The translations under genes were made by a program, and so were the position numbers. Below are positions 26,126 to 34,033 of a stretch of DNA of 64,000 bases, piece by piece (the stretch's first letter is position 1; every line of letters starts with the position of its first letter). Below the pieces are notes generated by a model. It worked only from the letters and a program-made list of their open reading frames with translations, searched no databases and was not told the origin of the DNA. The DNA comes from Streptomyces actuosus (GTDB lineage Bacteria; Actinomycetota; Actinomycetes; Streptomycetales; Streptomycetaceae): NCBI RefSeq assembly GCF_016921115.1, contig NZ_JAFFZS010000002.1, forward strand, positions 1 to 64,000, in the 5' to 3' direction.

Positions 26126-26764
26126 TCAGCCGGTGGCGTGGAGTTCGGCGAGGGGCAGGGTGTGCTGGGTCCGCAGGGCCTTGGCACGGAGGTAGTGGAC
26201 GTTGTGCCGGGTGGTGAACACCCCCGTCGGCACCCGGTCGCGCACATCGACGCCGAGGTCGCCCAACTGCCCGGCCTTGTCGGGATTGTTGGTGAGCAGG
26301 TCGACGCGGTCGATGCCGAGGGCGCGGAGCATCTGGGCCCCCGCGGTGTAGTCGCGGGCGTCCTCGGGCAGGCCCAGGGCGGCGTTGGCCTCGTACGTGT
26401 CGAGCCCCTCGTCCTGGAGGGCGTACGCGTCGAGCTTGTTGTAGAGGCCGATGCCGCGGCCCTCCTGGCGGAGGTAGAGCAGGACACCGCCGCGGTCGGC
26501 GATGCGCTCGACGGCCTCGCGGAGCTGGGGGCCGCAGTCGCAGCGGGCGGAGCCGAGGACGTCGCCGGTGAGGCACTCGGAGTGGAGGCGGACCAGGGGC
26601 ACCTCGCCGGGGTCGCCGAGGACCATCGCGAGGTGTTCGCGGCCGTCGGCGAGGCCGTGGAAGGTGACCAGTTCGGCGTCGGCGTGGTACCCGTCCGCGA
26701 AGCGCAGCGGCACACGGACGCGGGCGCGCTGCGTGGCGGCGGGGGCAGCGGGGGTGTCGGCCAT
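26126..26764 (-). CDS. ribA: GTP cyclohydrolase II
   Basis: 212 aa, the monofunctional RibA length. Zinc-binding CxxxxxxxxxxCxC appears as HSECLTGDVLGSARCDCG, followed by QEGRGIGLYNKLDAY with the catalytic and substrate-binding residues and LTNNPDKAGQL. It opens GTP to the pyrimidine precursor of riboflavin. GGAG lies 6 nt before ATG 26764. Its promoter (26844-26872) has a MarR-type palindrome in the spacer and a second palindrome just after the start site, so it is probably repressed by the adjacent MarR protein rather than by an FMN riboswitch, which I do not see. Confidence 0.94.
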   Translation of the reverse strand: MADTPAAPAATQRARVRVPLRFADGYHADAELVTFHGLADGREHLAMVLGDPGEVPLVRLHSECLTGDVLGSARCDCGPQLREAVERIADRGGVLLYLRQEGRGIGLYNKLDAYALQDEGLDTYEANAALGLPEDARDYTAGAQMLRALGIDRVDLLTNNPDKAGQLGDLGVDVRDRVPTGVFTTRHNVHYLRAKALRTQHTLPLAELHATG

Positions 26765-26807
26765 GCGGTTCTCCGGTTCCGTTCCGAGTCGCCCGTACTG
26801 CTACGGG

Positions 26808-26833
26808 CACCTGCTTCAGATTTGAAGCAGGTG
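26808..26833. promoter_or_regulatory. Operator-like perfect palindrome in the ribA leader
   Basis: Perfect 11-bp arms CACCTGCTTCA/TGAAGCAGGTG around GATT. It lies immediately downstream of the predicted ribA transcription start. The core GCTTCAGATTTGAAGC matches the motif at the ribA promoter and at the marR promoter. Confidence 0.65.
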
Positions 26834-26843
26834 TTCGGAGGGA

Positions 26844-26872
26844 ACCGTATCTCTGCTTTAAAGTTGAAGCAA
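26844..26872 (-). promoter_or_regulatory. ribA promoter with embedded MarR-type site
   Basis: On the minus strand TTGCTT (26867-26872), a 17-bp spacer and TACGGT (26844-26849). The palindromic core GCTTTAAAGTTGAAGC (plus strand 26855-26870) overlaps the -35 and spacer. Its centre is 42 bp, four helical turns, from the centre of the next palindrome. Confidence 0.65.
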
Positions 26873-26895
26873 CTGGTTCGAGTGCCGGGCCGGCG

Positions 26896-27411
26896 TCACG
26901 AGCAGGGCGACGACCGGCGGCGCCAGGGCAGGTCGTCGCCCGCGGGAGTCGAGGCGTCCTCGCCCTGGAGCGACCGGACGATCGTGGTGCAGATCGCCTC
27001 CAGCTGCCCCACCTGCTCCTCGTCGAGGTGGTCGAAGAGCGAGGCCCGCACCGTCTCGACGTGCCCGGGGGCCGCCCGCTCCACCTCGGCCGTGCCCGCG
27101 TCGCTCAGGACGGCGACACTGCCGCGCCGGTCCCACCGACAGCTCTCCCGCCGCACGAGCCCGTCCTTCTCCAGCCGGGTCACGGCGTACGTGAGCCGGC
27201 TGCGGGTGATCTTCAGGGCCTCGGCGAGCTCGGTCATCCGCAGCCGCCGCTCCGGAGCCTCGGACAGAGTCGCCAGGATGGAGTAGTAAAGGTGGGGCAT
27301 GCCGGCGTCCTGCTGGAGCTGCCGGTCCAGCGTGTCCTCCAGGAGGTGCGTCGCGGCGATGTACGCGCGCCAGGCGCGCTGCTCCTCGGGCGTGAGCCAG
27401 CGGGTCGTCAT
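26896..27411 (-). CDS. MarR-family repressor of the riboflavin module (inferred)
   Basis: 171 aa from ATG 27411. The winged-helix core is MTELAEALKITRSRLTYAVTRLEKDGLVRR with wing RWDRRGSVAVLSDAG, and helices at both ends dimerise. It lies between ribA and a divergent ribD-like gene. All three genes have the same 16-bp palindrome family at their promoters, so it probably represses itself and both riboflavin genes. A -10 (TACACT) ends 6 nt before the ATG, so the mRNA is probably leaderless. The ligand could be a flavin or a drug; unknown. Confidence 0.9.
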   Translation of the reverse strand: MTTRWLTPEEQRAWRAYIAATHLLEDTLDRQLQQDAGMPHLYYSILATLSEAPERRLRMTELAEALKITRSRLTYAVTRLEKDGLVRRESCRWDRRGSVAVLSDAGTAEVERAAPGHVETVRASLFDHLDEEQVGQLEAICTTIVRSLQGEDASTPAGDDLPWRRRSSPCS

Positions 27412-27417
27412 GCCACC

Positions 27418-27456
27418 AGTGTAGGTTTGTTTCAAACTTGAACCAAGCTAGCTTGG
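27418..27456. promoter_or_regulatory. Divergent marR/ribD promoter-operator region
   Basis: On the minus strand TTGGTT (27441-27446), 17 bp and TACACT (27418-27423) form the marR promoter. The palindrome GTTTCAAACTTGAACC (27429-27444) covers its spacer and -35, with the same geometry as at ribA. A perfect 14-bp palindrome CCAAGCTAGCTTGG (27443-27456) adjoins it on the ribD side, where TTTGTT (27426) and TAGCTT (27449) may serve as rightward promoter elements. Confidence 0.65.
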
Positions 27457-27485
27457 CTTTCGCCGTCCCCGAGCGGAGAGCACCG

Positions 27486-28616
27486 ATGCCCCTCCCGTAC
27501 GTCCTGCTGTCCGCCGCCGTCTCCCTCGACGGCTGTCTGGACGACACCGGCCCCGAGCGCCTGCTGCTCTCCAGCCCGGCCGACTTCGACCGGGTCGACG
27601 AGGTACGCGCCTGTGTCGACGCGATCCTCGTCGGCGCCGGCACCATCCGCGCCGACAACCCCCGCCTGCTGGTCAACTCCCCCGAGCGACGCGCCGCCCG
27701 CCGCGCCGCCGGACGGCCCGAGTACCCGCTCAAGGTCACCGTCAGCGGCTCGGGCGACCTCGACCCGGCAGCGCGGTTCTGGCACACCGGCGGCGCGAAG
27801 CTCCTGTACACCACGGACCGGGGCGCCGAGCGGGCCGCGCGATCCGGCATCGCGGCCGACGTGGTGCCGCTGGGCGCGGCGCTGGACTGGCGCCGCCTGC
27901 TGGAGCACCTGCACGACGTCCGGGGGGTGCGGCGCCTGATGGTCGAGGGCGGCGGCACCGTCCACACCCAGCTCCTCCAGCAGGGACTGGCCGACGAACT
28001 CCAGCTGGTCCTCGCCCCCCTCTTCGTCGGCGACCCGAAGGCACCCCGCCTCTTCGGCCCGGGCACCTACCAGCCGGGCCGCCTCCGCCTGGTGGAGACC
28101 CGGCAGATCGAGGACGTCGTCCTCATGCGCTACGAACCCACCGCGCCCGGGACCGGGCCGGCGGCCACCGCCGCCGACCACCACTGGCTGTCGCTCGCCT
28201 GCCGGCTGGCAAAGCGGTGCCCGCCGTCCGAGACCGCCTTCAGCGTCGGCGCGGTGGTCGTCGCGGCGGACGGCACCGAACTCGCGCGAGGCCACTCCCG
28301 CGAGGCCGGGGACCCGGTCGTGCACGCCGAGGAGGCGGCGCTGGCGAAGATCGCCGCGGACGATCCGCGCCTGCCCGGTGCGACCGTCTACAGCAGCCTG
28401 GAACCGTGTGCCCGCCGCGCCTCCCGGCCGCTGCCCTGCGCCCGGCTGATCCTGGCGTCCGGCGTCCGGCGCGTGGTCACGGCCTGGCGCGAACCCGACA
28501 CCTTCGTCGAGGGCGCGGACGGCAGCGGGGTGCTGGCCGCCGGGGGCGCCGAGGTGGTCGTCCTGCCGGAGTACGAGGAGCGGGCGAAGGCGCCGAACCG
28601 GCACCTGGCGGGCTGA
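27486..28616 (+). CDS. RibD-like bifunctional protein with permuted domain order
   Basis: 376 aa from ATG 27486 (GGAGAG upstream). The N-terminal about 225 residues are the RibD reductase/DHFR-like fold (AAVSLDGCLDD, DAILVGAGTIRADNPRLL, LMVEGGGTVHTQLL). The C-terminal about 145 residues are a cytidine-deaminase-like domain with HAEEAAL and SLEPCARRASRPLPC, comparable to the RibD zinc motif PCxxxGRTPPC but one residue longer. Canonical RibD has the deaminase first. It likely performs the deaminase and reductase steps after RibA. Divergent from marR and sharing its operator region. Confidence 0.85.
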   Translation: MPLPYVLLSAAVSLDGCLDDTGPERLLLSSPADFDRVDEVRACVDAILVGAGTIRADNPRLLVNSPERRAARRAAGRPEYPLKVTVSGSGDLDPAARFWHTGGAKLLYTTDRGAERAARSGIAADVVPLGAALDWRRLLEHLHDVRGVRRLMVEGGGTVHTQLLQQGLADELQLVLAPLFVGDPKAPRLFGPGTYQPGRLRLVETRQIEDVVLMRYEPTAPGTGPAATAADHHWLSLACRLAKRCPPSETAFSVGAVVVAADGTELARGHSREAGDPVVHAEEAALAKIAADDPRLPGATVYSSLEPCARRASRPLPCARLILASGVRRVVTAWREPDTFVEGADGSGVLAAGGAEVVVLPEYEERAKAPNRHLAG

Positions 28617-28840
28617 ACGACAGGCGAGGCGGCCGACGGCGGCGGGCCGGCCCGCCGGGCTCTCACGTGAGCGACGGTGCCGTCGAGCGGCACCCGGAGC
28701 GGCGAGGGGCGACTGGGAGCCACCGGGGCGGGCAGGAGCCACGCGGACAGCCGGGAGCGGCGACGGGGCGTCCGGCTGCGGCGGCCGGCGAGCGGGGGTG
28801 ACGTGGGACGTTCGGGCGCGGGCGCGGCACGGCCGGGAGC

Positions 28841-28880
28841 GACGAGGGGTGGCCCGCCGGCGAGCGGGCCACCCCTCGTC
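28841..28880. terminator. Bidirectional terminator
   Basis: A perfect 17-bp stem (arm starts GACGAGGGGTGGCCCGC) with a 6-nt loop, between the convergent ribD-like gene and the surface-protein gene. It should serve both strands. Confidence 0.8.
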
Positions 28881-28899
28881 CTTCTCCGGAGCAGGCGGG

Positions 28900-30219
28900 T
28901 CAGGCGCCGGAGCGGGCCGAACGGCGACGGCGCGCGACGACCGTCGCCCCGGCACCGAGCGCCACGGCGACCCCGCTCGCGAGGGCGAGCTGCGGCAGGG
29001 CGGAGGGCGCACCCGTCGCGGCGAGCGTGCCCGTCCGCGTGGTCGTGGCGGACACCGGCACCACGGAGGTCCCGCCCTGCGGCGAGCCGCCCGAGGTGCG
29101 CGGGGCCGTGGAGGTCGTCGGCTTCGCCGCGCCGCCGGACGTGGAGCCCGCGGCGACGAGCTCGAACGTGTGGACCGTGAGGTCCGGCGTGCCGCCGCAG
29201 CTGCCGTCGTCGTTGACGTAGTCGCCGGCCGTGAGGGCGACGCCCTGGCCGGCGGGCGCCCCCGAGCCCACGGTGAGCCGCAGGGCGACGTCGGCGTGGG
29301 CGCCGGCCTTCAGCGGGCCGACCGCACCGGCGTAGCCGTTCCGGTCGACGTTCTTCCAGGCCGGGGACGCGGCGCTGGACCACTGGAGCTTCAGCAGGTC
29401 GTCGAGGTCCCGCTCGCCCTTCGTGCCGGTCGCGTGGACGGCCACGAACGGGCGGACCTCGTCCAGGGTCCGCCGGGTGCGGTTGGTCAGCCGCACCGAG
29501 AAGTCCACGGTCGTCCCCGCGGCGACCCTGCCGGGCAGGCCGGAGACCGACACCGCGAGGTCGGGCTCGGCGACGCACGACTCGTCGTCGCCGGCGTCCT
29601 CCTCGGCGTCCGCGAGGGCCTTCTCGGCGGCTTCGAGGTTCGCCTTGGCGGCCTTCTCGGCCGTCTGTGCGACGCCGTAGGCGCGGGATGCCTCCACCTC
29701 GGCGTCGTCCCGGGCCTCGACGGCGGCCGCGGCCGCGGCGTCGGCGGCCGTCTCGGCCGCGTCGGCGGCGTCGGCGGCCGTCCGCGCCTCGGCGAGGGCC
29801 CTCAGGGCGGCGACCCTGTCGTCGTCGGTGGCCTTCTCGTCGCCCATCACGGCGTCGACGTGGGCCTGGGCGTCGGCGACGGCCTGGTGGGCGGCGGTCT
29901 TCGCGGTGGCGGCGTCCTCGGCCTTCTGCCGGGCCCCGGCGGCGGCGACGGCGAGCGGAGAGGTGTCGGAGAGCGCGTCCTCGAGGGCCTGGTAGGCCGC
30001 GGACCTGGCGGCGACGGCGTCCTCGTACGCCTTCCGGGCCTCGGCGACGGCCCGCTCCAGCTCGGCGACGGAGGGCTTGCCCTCCGTCCGCGAGGCGGAC
30101 GACGAGGACGACGAGGGCGCGGCGGCGGCGTCGGCGAACGCCGGACCGGCGGCGAGCAGGACGGCGGGAGCGGTGGCGGCGAGGGCGACGGCGGTCGCGA
30201 GGGTACGGCGAATCTTCAC
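28900..30219 (-). CDS. Sortase-anchored coiled-coil surface protein (LAxTG signal)
   Basis: 439 aa from GTG 30219. A Sec signal peptide (MKIRRTLATAVALAATAPAVLLAAGPAFA) is followed by an Ala/Glu/Asp-rich helical coiled coil (about 45-215), then a beta-rich domain with two cysteines (about 218-350) and a Ser/Thr/Pro-rich stalk. The C-terminal cell-wall signal is LAATG, then a hydrophobic stretch and RRRRSARSGA. LAxTG is the class E sortase motif of high-GC actinobacteria. It is probably linked to peptidoglycan on the hyphal surface; its ligand is unknown. The start region overlaps no other gene, and a palindrome sits at its likely promoter. Confidence 0.88.
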   Translation of the reverse strand: MKIRRTLATAVALAATAPAVLLAAGPAFADAAAAPSSSSSSASRTEGKPSVAELERAVAEARKAYEDAVAARSAAYQALEDALSDTSPLAVAAAGARQKAEDAATAKTAAHQAVADAQAHVDAVMGDEKATDDDRVAALRALAEARTAADAADAAETAADAAAAAAVEARDDAEVEASRAYGVAQTAEKAAKANLEAAEKALADAEEDAGDDESCVAEPDLAVSVSGLPGRVAAGTTVDFSVRLTNRTRRTLDEVRPFVAVHATGTKGERDLDDLLKLQWSSAASPAWKNVDRNGYAGAVGPLKAGAHADVALRLTVGSGAPAGQGVALTAGDYVNDDGSCGGTPDLTVHTFELVAAGSTSGGAAKPTTSTAPRTSGGSPQGGTSVVPVSATTTRTGTLAATGAPSALPQLALASGVAVALGAGATVVARRRRSARSGA

Positions 30220-31084
30220 AAGTTCTCTTTTCTGGCGCGGAAGAGCAGGAAATGGATGCGATGGATCGCGGACGGCATCGGCACCTGTCGCTGCGTCAGA
30301 CCCCCCGTGATCTCACGCGCCGTGGCCGACATGCGGCGGATTTCCCCGGTCGGCGAAGTGAGCGTACAGCTCCCTCACAGGTCGACTGAAACCCGTTTCA
30401 GTTCCCGGCCCTCGAGCGGAGCCCGGAAGGGCCACCTCCACCAACACCGAAGGCGGACAAACAGAACAGTTGCCCCCACCTGCGCAACATTCCGTGTGAC
30501 GGTTGTCATCCCCTGAGCACTGACGTGCCGTCAGGAAGGGCCGGGCGAAAGCGTCGTGATGCGCGGTGCGCACTGCACGCAGGGAGTGCTGCGCTCACCG
30601 CGCGGTGAGCTCCGCCCGGCTGCTCCACTGTCACCGCCGGCCGCAAGGAGAAGCAGCGAGCGATGACATGAGGCAGTGACCGCCCTCGCGTCCTTGAAGT
30701 GGGAGCGCCGGCACACGCGTTCAGCGAGCCACCGGTGCGGACGCGAGCATGCGGGCCGAGGCGTCGTGGTCGTGGGCGAGGGGCACGGCGACGCCGGCCG
30801 CGACGAAGGCGGCCCCGGCGCGGGAGCGTCGGCGTTCGGCGCCGGCACGGGGTGGAGCAGGATCGGCCGTGCGACCGCAGGGTCGGTTCCGGGTGCCCGG
30901 CCACGCCGTCGGCACCGGCCCGCCGTCTGCGCCCGATACGCGGCCGGGCGCACGGCGCTCGTGGCGTGCCGCCGACGTCCGCCCGCATCGCAGAACCCCG
31001 AGAACGCCGCAGCGCCCGAGCCGACAGACGTCGACCCGAGCGCTGCACAGCAGGCCGGAGGGCATGTCCCCCGCCCACCACCGG
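30220..31084. other. 865-bp gene-free region before attL
   Basis: No reading frame with a plausible domain or ribosome-binding site. The left end holds the surface-protein promoter and palindrome. The middle (30530-31080) looks like ordinary host intergenic DNA next to a tRNA gene and is unusually long, so it may be a decayed remnant. Confidence 0.4.
30385..30402. promoter_or_regulatory. 18-bp palindromic operator upstream of the surface-protein gene
   Basis: Perfect arms ACTGAAAC/GTTTCAGT with a 2-bp centre. On the minus strand a -10-like TACGCT follows about 19 bp later, so the palindrome covers the -35 zone of the surface-protein promoter. The regulator is unknown. Confidence 0.5.
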
Positions 31085-31128
31085 TAGGCCCTGTGGGACT
31101 CGAACCCACAACCAATGGATTAAAAGTC
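31085..31128 (-). other. attL: 3' fragment of tRNA-Lys (TTT)
   Basis: On the minus strand the sequence reads from GACTTTTAATCC (anticodon TTT) through T-arm GTGGGTTCGAGTCCCAC to acceptor AGGGCCT plus A73. The part that should form the D-arm and 5' acceptor is absent: the flank cannot pair. Tyrosine recombinases often cross over in the anticodon loop and leave such a fragment at one end, with the intact tRNA at the other. Confidence 0.85.
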
Positions 31129-31302
31129 TGCGAACCTTGCGGACCCCGCCGTTCCGGCCCATGCCGCCATGTGACGCGCGGTGCTGAACATCCCTGTTCA
31201 ACGCCCGATCCGGGCCCCGCCGGACTTTCTCCTCATCCCGCTTCATGTCACCCTGTATCGGCCAGTTCCGGGACGTTCGGTTGAGCGCTGGCTGAGCAAA
31301 GA

Positions 31303-31331
31303 AGGCCCCGTCACCTGCGGTGACGAGGCCT
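31303..31331 (-). terminator. Integrase terminator
   Basis: Thirteen-base arms (AGGCCCCGTCACC and GGTGACGAGGCCT, one mismatch) with a TGC loop, followed on the minus strand by TTCTTTGC. It lies 21 bp past the integrase stop codon. Confidence 0.8.
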
Positions 31332-31351
31332 CTCGCTGTCCACCCATCACG

Positions 31352-32944
31352 CTACTCCACCGGCCCCTTGGCGCCACCCCGCCGGGCCCGCGGCACCGCG
31401 GCCGCCGCGCGCTCCGTCAGCTCCTGCTCATACTCCGTGAACAGCTCCATGTACGTGTCCGAGGTCAGCGTGATCGTGGAGTGCCGCAGCTTGACCTTCG
31501 CGTCATGCACATCCCCGCCGCCGGCCTTCACGAGAGCGGCCGCGCCGTGCCGGAGGTCCCGCAGGTTGATCGGAGGCACCCCGGCCGCCTCGGCAAGGCG
31601 CCTGAACTCCTTCGAGACGGCGTCCGGGTGCAGCCAGGCCCCATCCTCCGCCGTGAAGATCTTCCCCGTGTCTGTCCAGGCCGGCACCTTCTTGCCCGCA
31701 GCCCGCTCCCGCTCAGCCTGCTCGTTCCAGGCTTCCCGCTCGGCCAGCTGGCGGGCGCGGTGTTCCTTCAGCACCAGCACCGTGCCGCGATCGAGCATCA
31801 CCGACGACATGGAGCTGTCCGTCTTCGGCACCGTCTGCACCGGCGTCCAGCCGTCCACCACGATCTCGGTGAGCACGTCGAGCCGGGGCTGGGCCGCGTC
31901 CAGGTGCACGTTGGCCCAGTCGGCACCCACACCCTCACCGCGGCGCAGGCCGTGGTGAGCGATGAGGTGGAAGAGGGCGTACAGCCGGGACGACTCTGCC
32001 TCGTCGAGGAACTGGCCGAGCTGGGCCGGTGTCCACACCATGACCGGGCTCGGCTTCTGGCCCGTCTCGCGCCAGCGCGCCACCCGCTCGTCCGTCCACA
32101 GCAGGCCCTTCGGCCGCGCGCTGGAGCCGAGCTCGACGTGCGCGGCCGCGTTGAACGTGATGAGCTGCGCAGCGATCGCCTTGTTGAGCGCAGCGCGCAG
32201 CGTCCGGCGGATCGCGTGACGTGTCGCCGGACCGTTCGTCCTGCGGTACGGCTTCATCTCCGCCAGTCTGGCGCGCTCGGCAGCCAGGCGCTCCCGCTCC
32301 ACGACCGGCGGCCGGCCCGGCCTCGACCACTTCGCGGAGACCTCTTGCTCGCGGCGGGCCTCGTTCTCGGCGCGGATGACGTCGGACTCGTCGGCAATCG
32401 CGTCGAACATCTCCTGCACGTGGCCGACGCCGAGCCGGTCCAGGCGCAGGTGCCCGATGTGGGGCTTGATGTGGACGCGGATGTGGGAGGCGTAGCCGTT
32501 GTTCGTGGTCGGGCGGGTCTTCTTCGTCGCCATCCACCGGTCCAGCCACTCGCCGACGGTCATCTTCCCGTCGAGTGGGACGCCGACGCCGAGCTTCCGG
32601 GAGACCTCGGTCGGCTCGGGGACGGGGGCGCGGGTCTTCTGCAGGTCGGCGAGGAGGTCGCCGACACGGCGCAGGCCGTCCTCGTCGTCGCCGGCGAGGT
32701 CGAGGATGGCGCGCATGCGGTCGAGGTCGGTCTGCGCGTCGGAGGCCTTGGCGTAGCCGGTCCGCTGGAAGCGCCGGCGCCCGCCCTCGGCATCGGGCGG
32801 GAGTTCCTGGGAGAGGCGGTGACTGCCGTGGCTGCGTCTCGACAGCTGCGGGCACTTCGAGCCGAGCCGCTTCCCGTCCGGGCCGCGACACTCACAGCGC
32901 TTACTGATGCCGCCAGCACGGCGAGACACGGGCAATTTAGTCAC
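31352..32944 (-). CDS. int: Tyrosine-family site-specific integrase
   Basis: 530 aa from GTG 32944, which overlaps the repressor stop codon (GTGACTAA), so the two are translationally coupled. The N-terminal part has a Cys/Arg-rich motif (KRCECRGPDG), the arm-binding and core-binding domain is at about 120-300, and the catalytic domain is C-terminal: HHGLRRGEGVGADW (first Arg), LRDLRHGAA (second Arg; the usual His two positions before Leu is Arg), LRHSTITLTSDTYMEL (His and nucleophilic Tyr). It would recombine attP with the tRNA-Lys gene beside it. Typical of pSAM2-like and actinophage integrases. Confidence 0.93.
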   Translation of the reverse strand: MTKLPVSRRAGGISKRCECRGPDGKRLGSKCPQLSRRSHGSHRLSQELPPDAEGGRRRFQRTGYAKASDAQTDLDRMRAILDLAGDDEDGLRRVGDLLADLQKTRAPVPEPTEVSRKLGVGVPLDGKMTVGEWLDRWMATKKTRPTTNNGYASHIRVHIKPHIGHLRLDRLGVGHVQEMFDAIADESDVIRAENEARREQEVSAKWSRPGRPPVVERERLAAERARLAEMKPYRRTNGPATRHAIRRTLRAALNKAIAAQLITFNAAAHVELGSSARPKGLLWTDERVARWRETGQKPSPVMVWTPAQLGQFLDEAESSRLYALFHLIAHHGLRRGEGVGADWANVHLDAAQPRLDVLTEIVVDGWTPVQTVPKTDSSMSSVMLDRGTVLVLKEHRARQLAEREAWNEQAERERAAGKKVPAWTDTGKIFTAEDGAWLHPDAVSKEFRRLAEAAGVPPINLRDLRHGAAALVKAGGGDVHDAKVKLRHSTITLTSDTYMELFTEYEQELTERAAAAVPRARRGGAKGPVE

Positions 32945-33974
32945 CTTCTTCCTGTGCGCTTGAGACGCGACGCCCCGTCGCCAGATACTCAGAAATTGCT
33001 CTATCCATAGCCTCCGAGATTGCAGCCTTCGAATATTCCTCGAAGTATTTCTTGAATCGCCTGTACGCTCCATCCTCTCCAGAGGCAGCAGGTTCCATTT
33101 GGAAGAGTTGAAGCACTGAATCTACTGGACGGGGAGAAGCAGAGACAGCAGGAAGGTTACCTTTATACCCGCCACGCCATTTGCCTTCCGCATCCTGTTC
33201 CAGGTAGGCGAGATCGTTCGGCAGAGCGGGCGGATACAGTCCCCGCTCTCTAATGCTTTTCCGGAAGCTCAGCACTCTATCCCTGAGCTCGGCCACGGCA
33301 TGGGCGGCCTGACGACCGTGCACCTCCGCGGCGCGCGCACTCGCCAATACAGTCTCCGCGGCTGCCAAATCGCGCTCGACACGAACAATCTCTACCTGCA
33401 GGCGCTGAGTTACATCGCGATCAGGATTCCCTGATTCCAGCGTTTCCCTGAGCTCGACCAGACGGTCACGGAGCTCTAGAGAGCGTCTTTCAGAATTCTC
33501 CACCTCCTTCCTTGCGTCAAGGGTTCTGGCGAATGCCATATCGTCGGCCTTTACGGCTCGCCGCAAGCGGTCAATAAGTTCTTCGTGTTCGCGAATGAAC
33601 CCCAGAGGGGAATCAATTACCGCACCCGCCTCGTCCTGACTGAACGCCACTGCACCAGAAAGCCAATCAATCGCCGCTAGCGGCTCTTGCCATGCCCCAG
33701 GCAGCACCTCGACGTGAGCTACGTGCCCAACGGGAAAGATAAGCACTCCAGGCGGCACCCCCAAGGCTCGAGCCAGAACAAGCACCTCGGCAATAGTGAC
33801 GTTCTGCCGCTTGCCGTTCTCCAGGTTGGAGAGGACGACCCTCGGGATTGGAGCCCCGAGCTCTGCACAGCGGTCCGAGAGCTGCTGTGCACTCAGGCCC
33901 TGCTCCTGTCGATGACGCCGGATCTCGCCGGCGATGGACCTGCTGATCGCCGACATCCAGTCTTGTTGCTCCAT
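32937..33974 (-). CDS. XRE-family phage repressor
   Basis: About 345 aa from ATG 33974; a second ATG at 33980 is possible. The N-terminal HTH is IRRHRQEQGLSAQQLSDRCAELGAPIPRVVLSNLENGKR. The rest is helical with a long coiled coil (about 150-240). Its promoter TCGACA-17-TATGTT (33983-34011) places the start near the ATG, so the mRNA is leaderless or nearly so. Base composition is clearly richer in A/T than the neighbours. It is the likely immunity repressor, co-expressed with the integrase and facing a rightward early promoter. Confidence 0.85.
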   Translation of the reverse strand: MEQQDWMSAISRSIAGEIRRHRQEQGLSAQQLSDRCAELGAPIPRVVLSNLENGKRQNVTIAEVLVLARALGVPPGVLIFPVGHVAHVEVLPGAWQEPLAAIDWLSGAVAFSQDEAGAVIDSPLGFIREHEELIDRLRRAVKADDMAFARTLDARKEVENSERRSLELRDRLVELRETLESGNPDRDVTQRLQVEIVRVERDLAAAETVLASARAAEVHGRQAAHAVAELRDRVLSFRKSIRERGLYPPALPNDLAYLEQDAEGKWRGGYKGNLPAVSASPRPVDSVLQLFQMEPAASGEDGAYRRFKKYFEEYSKAAISEAMDRAISEYLATGRRVSSAQEEGD

Positions 33975-33982
33975 AGTCATCC

Positions 33983-34026
33983 AACATACGGAGCGGCTTG
34001 AACTGTGTCGACCCATGCCGTAGAGT
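33983..34026. promoter_or_regulatory. Overlapping leftward and rightward promoters of the lysogeny switch
   Basis: Leftward: TCGACA (minus strand, 34006-34011), 17-bp spacer, TATGTT (33983-33988), driving repressor and integrase. Rightward: TTGAAC (33998-34003), 17-bp spacer, TAGAGT (34021-34026), driving early genes. The two overlap by 14 bp so that both cannot be occupied together. Confidence 0.7.
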
Positions 34027-34033
34027 CCCGGCC

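Noticed and set aside
31085..31165. Complete tRNA-Lys gene
   Set aside because: The 5' half cannot form the acceptor or D-arm; only the 3' part matches, so it is an attachment-site fragment.
30676..31284. Open frame with a GLEPTTNGLK-like peptide over the tRNA-Lys fragment
   Set aside because: This peptide is the usual translation of the T-arm and anticodon region of a tRNA gene and is a frequent false gene. No ribosome-binding site or domain.
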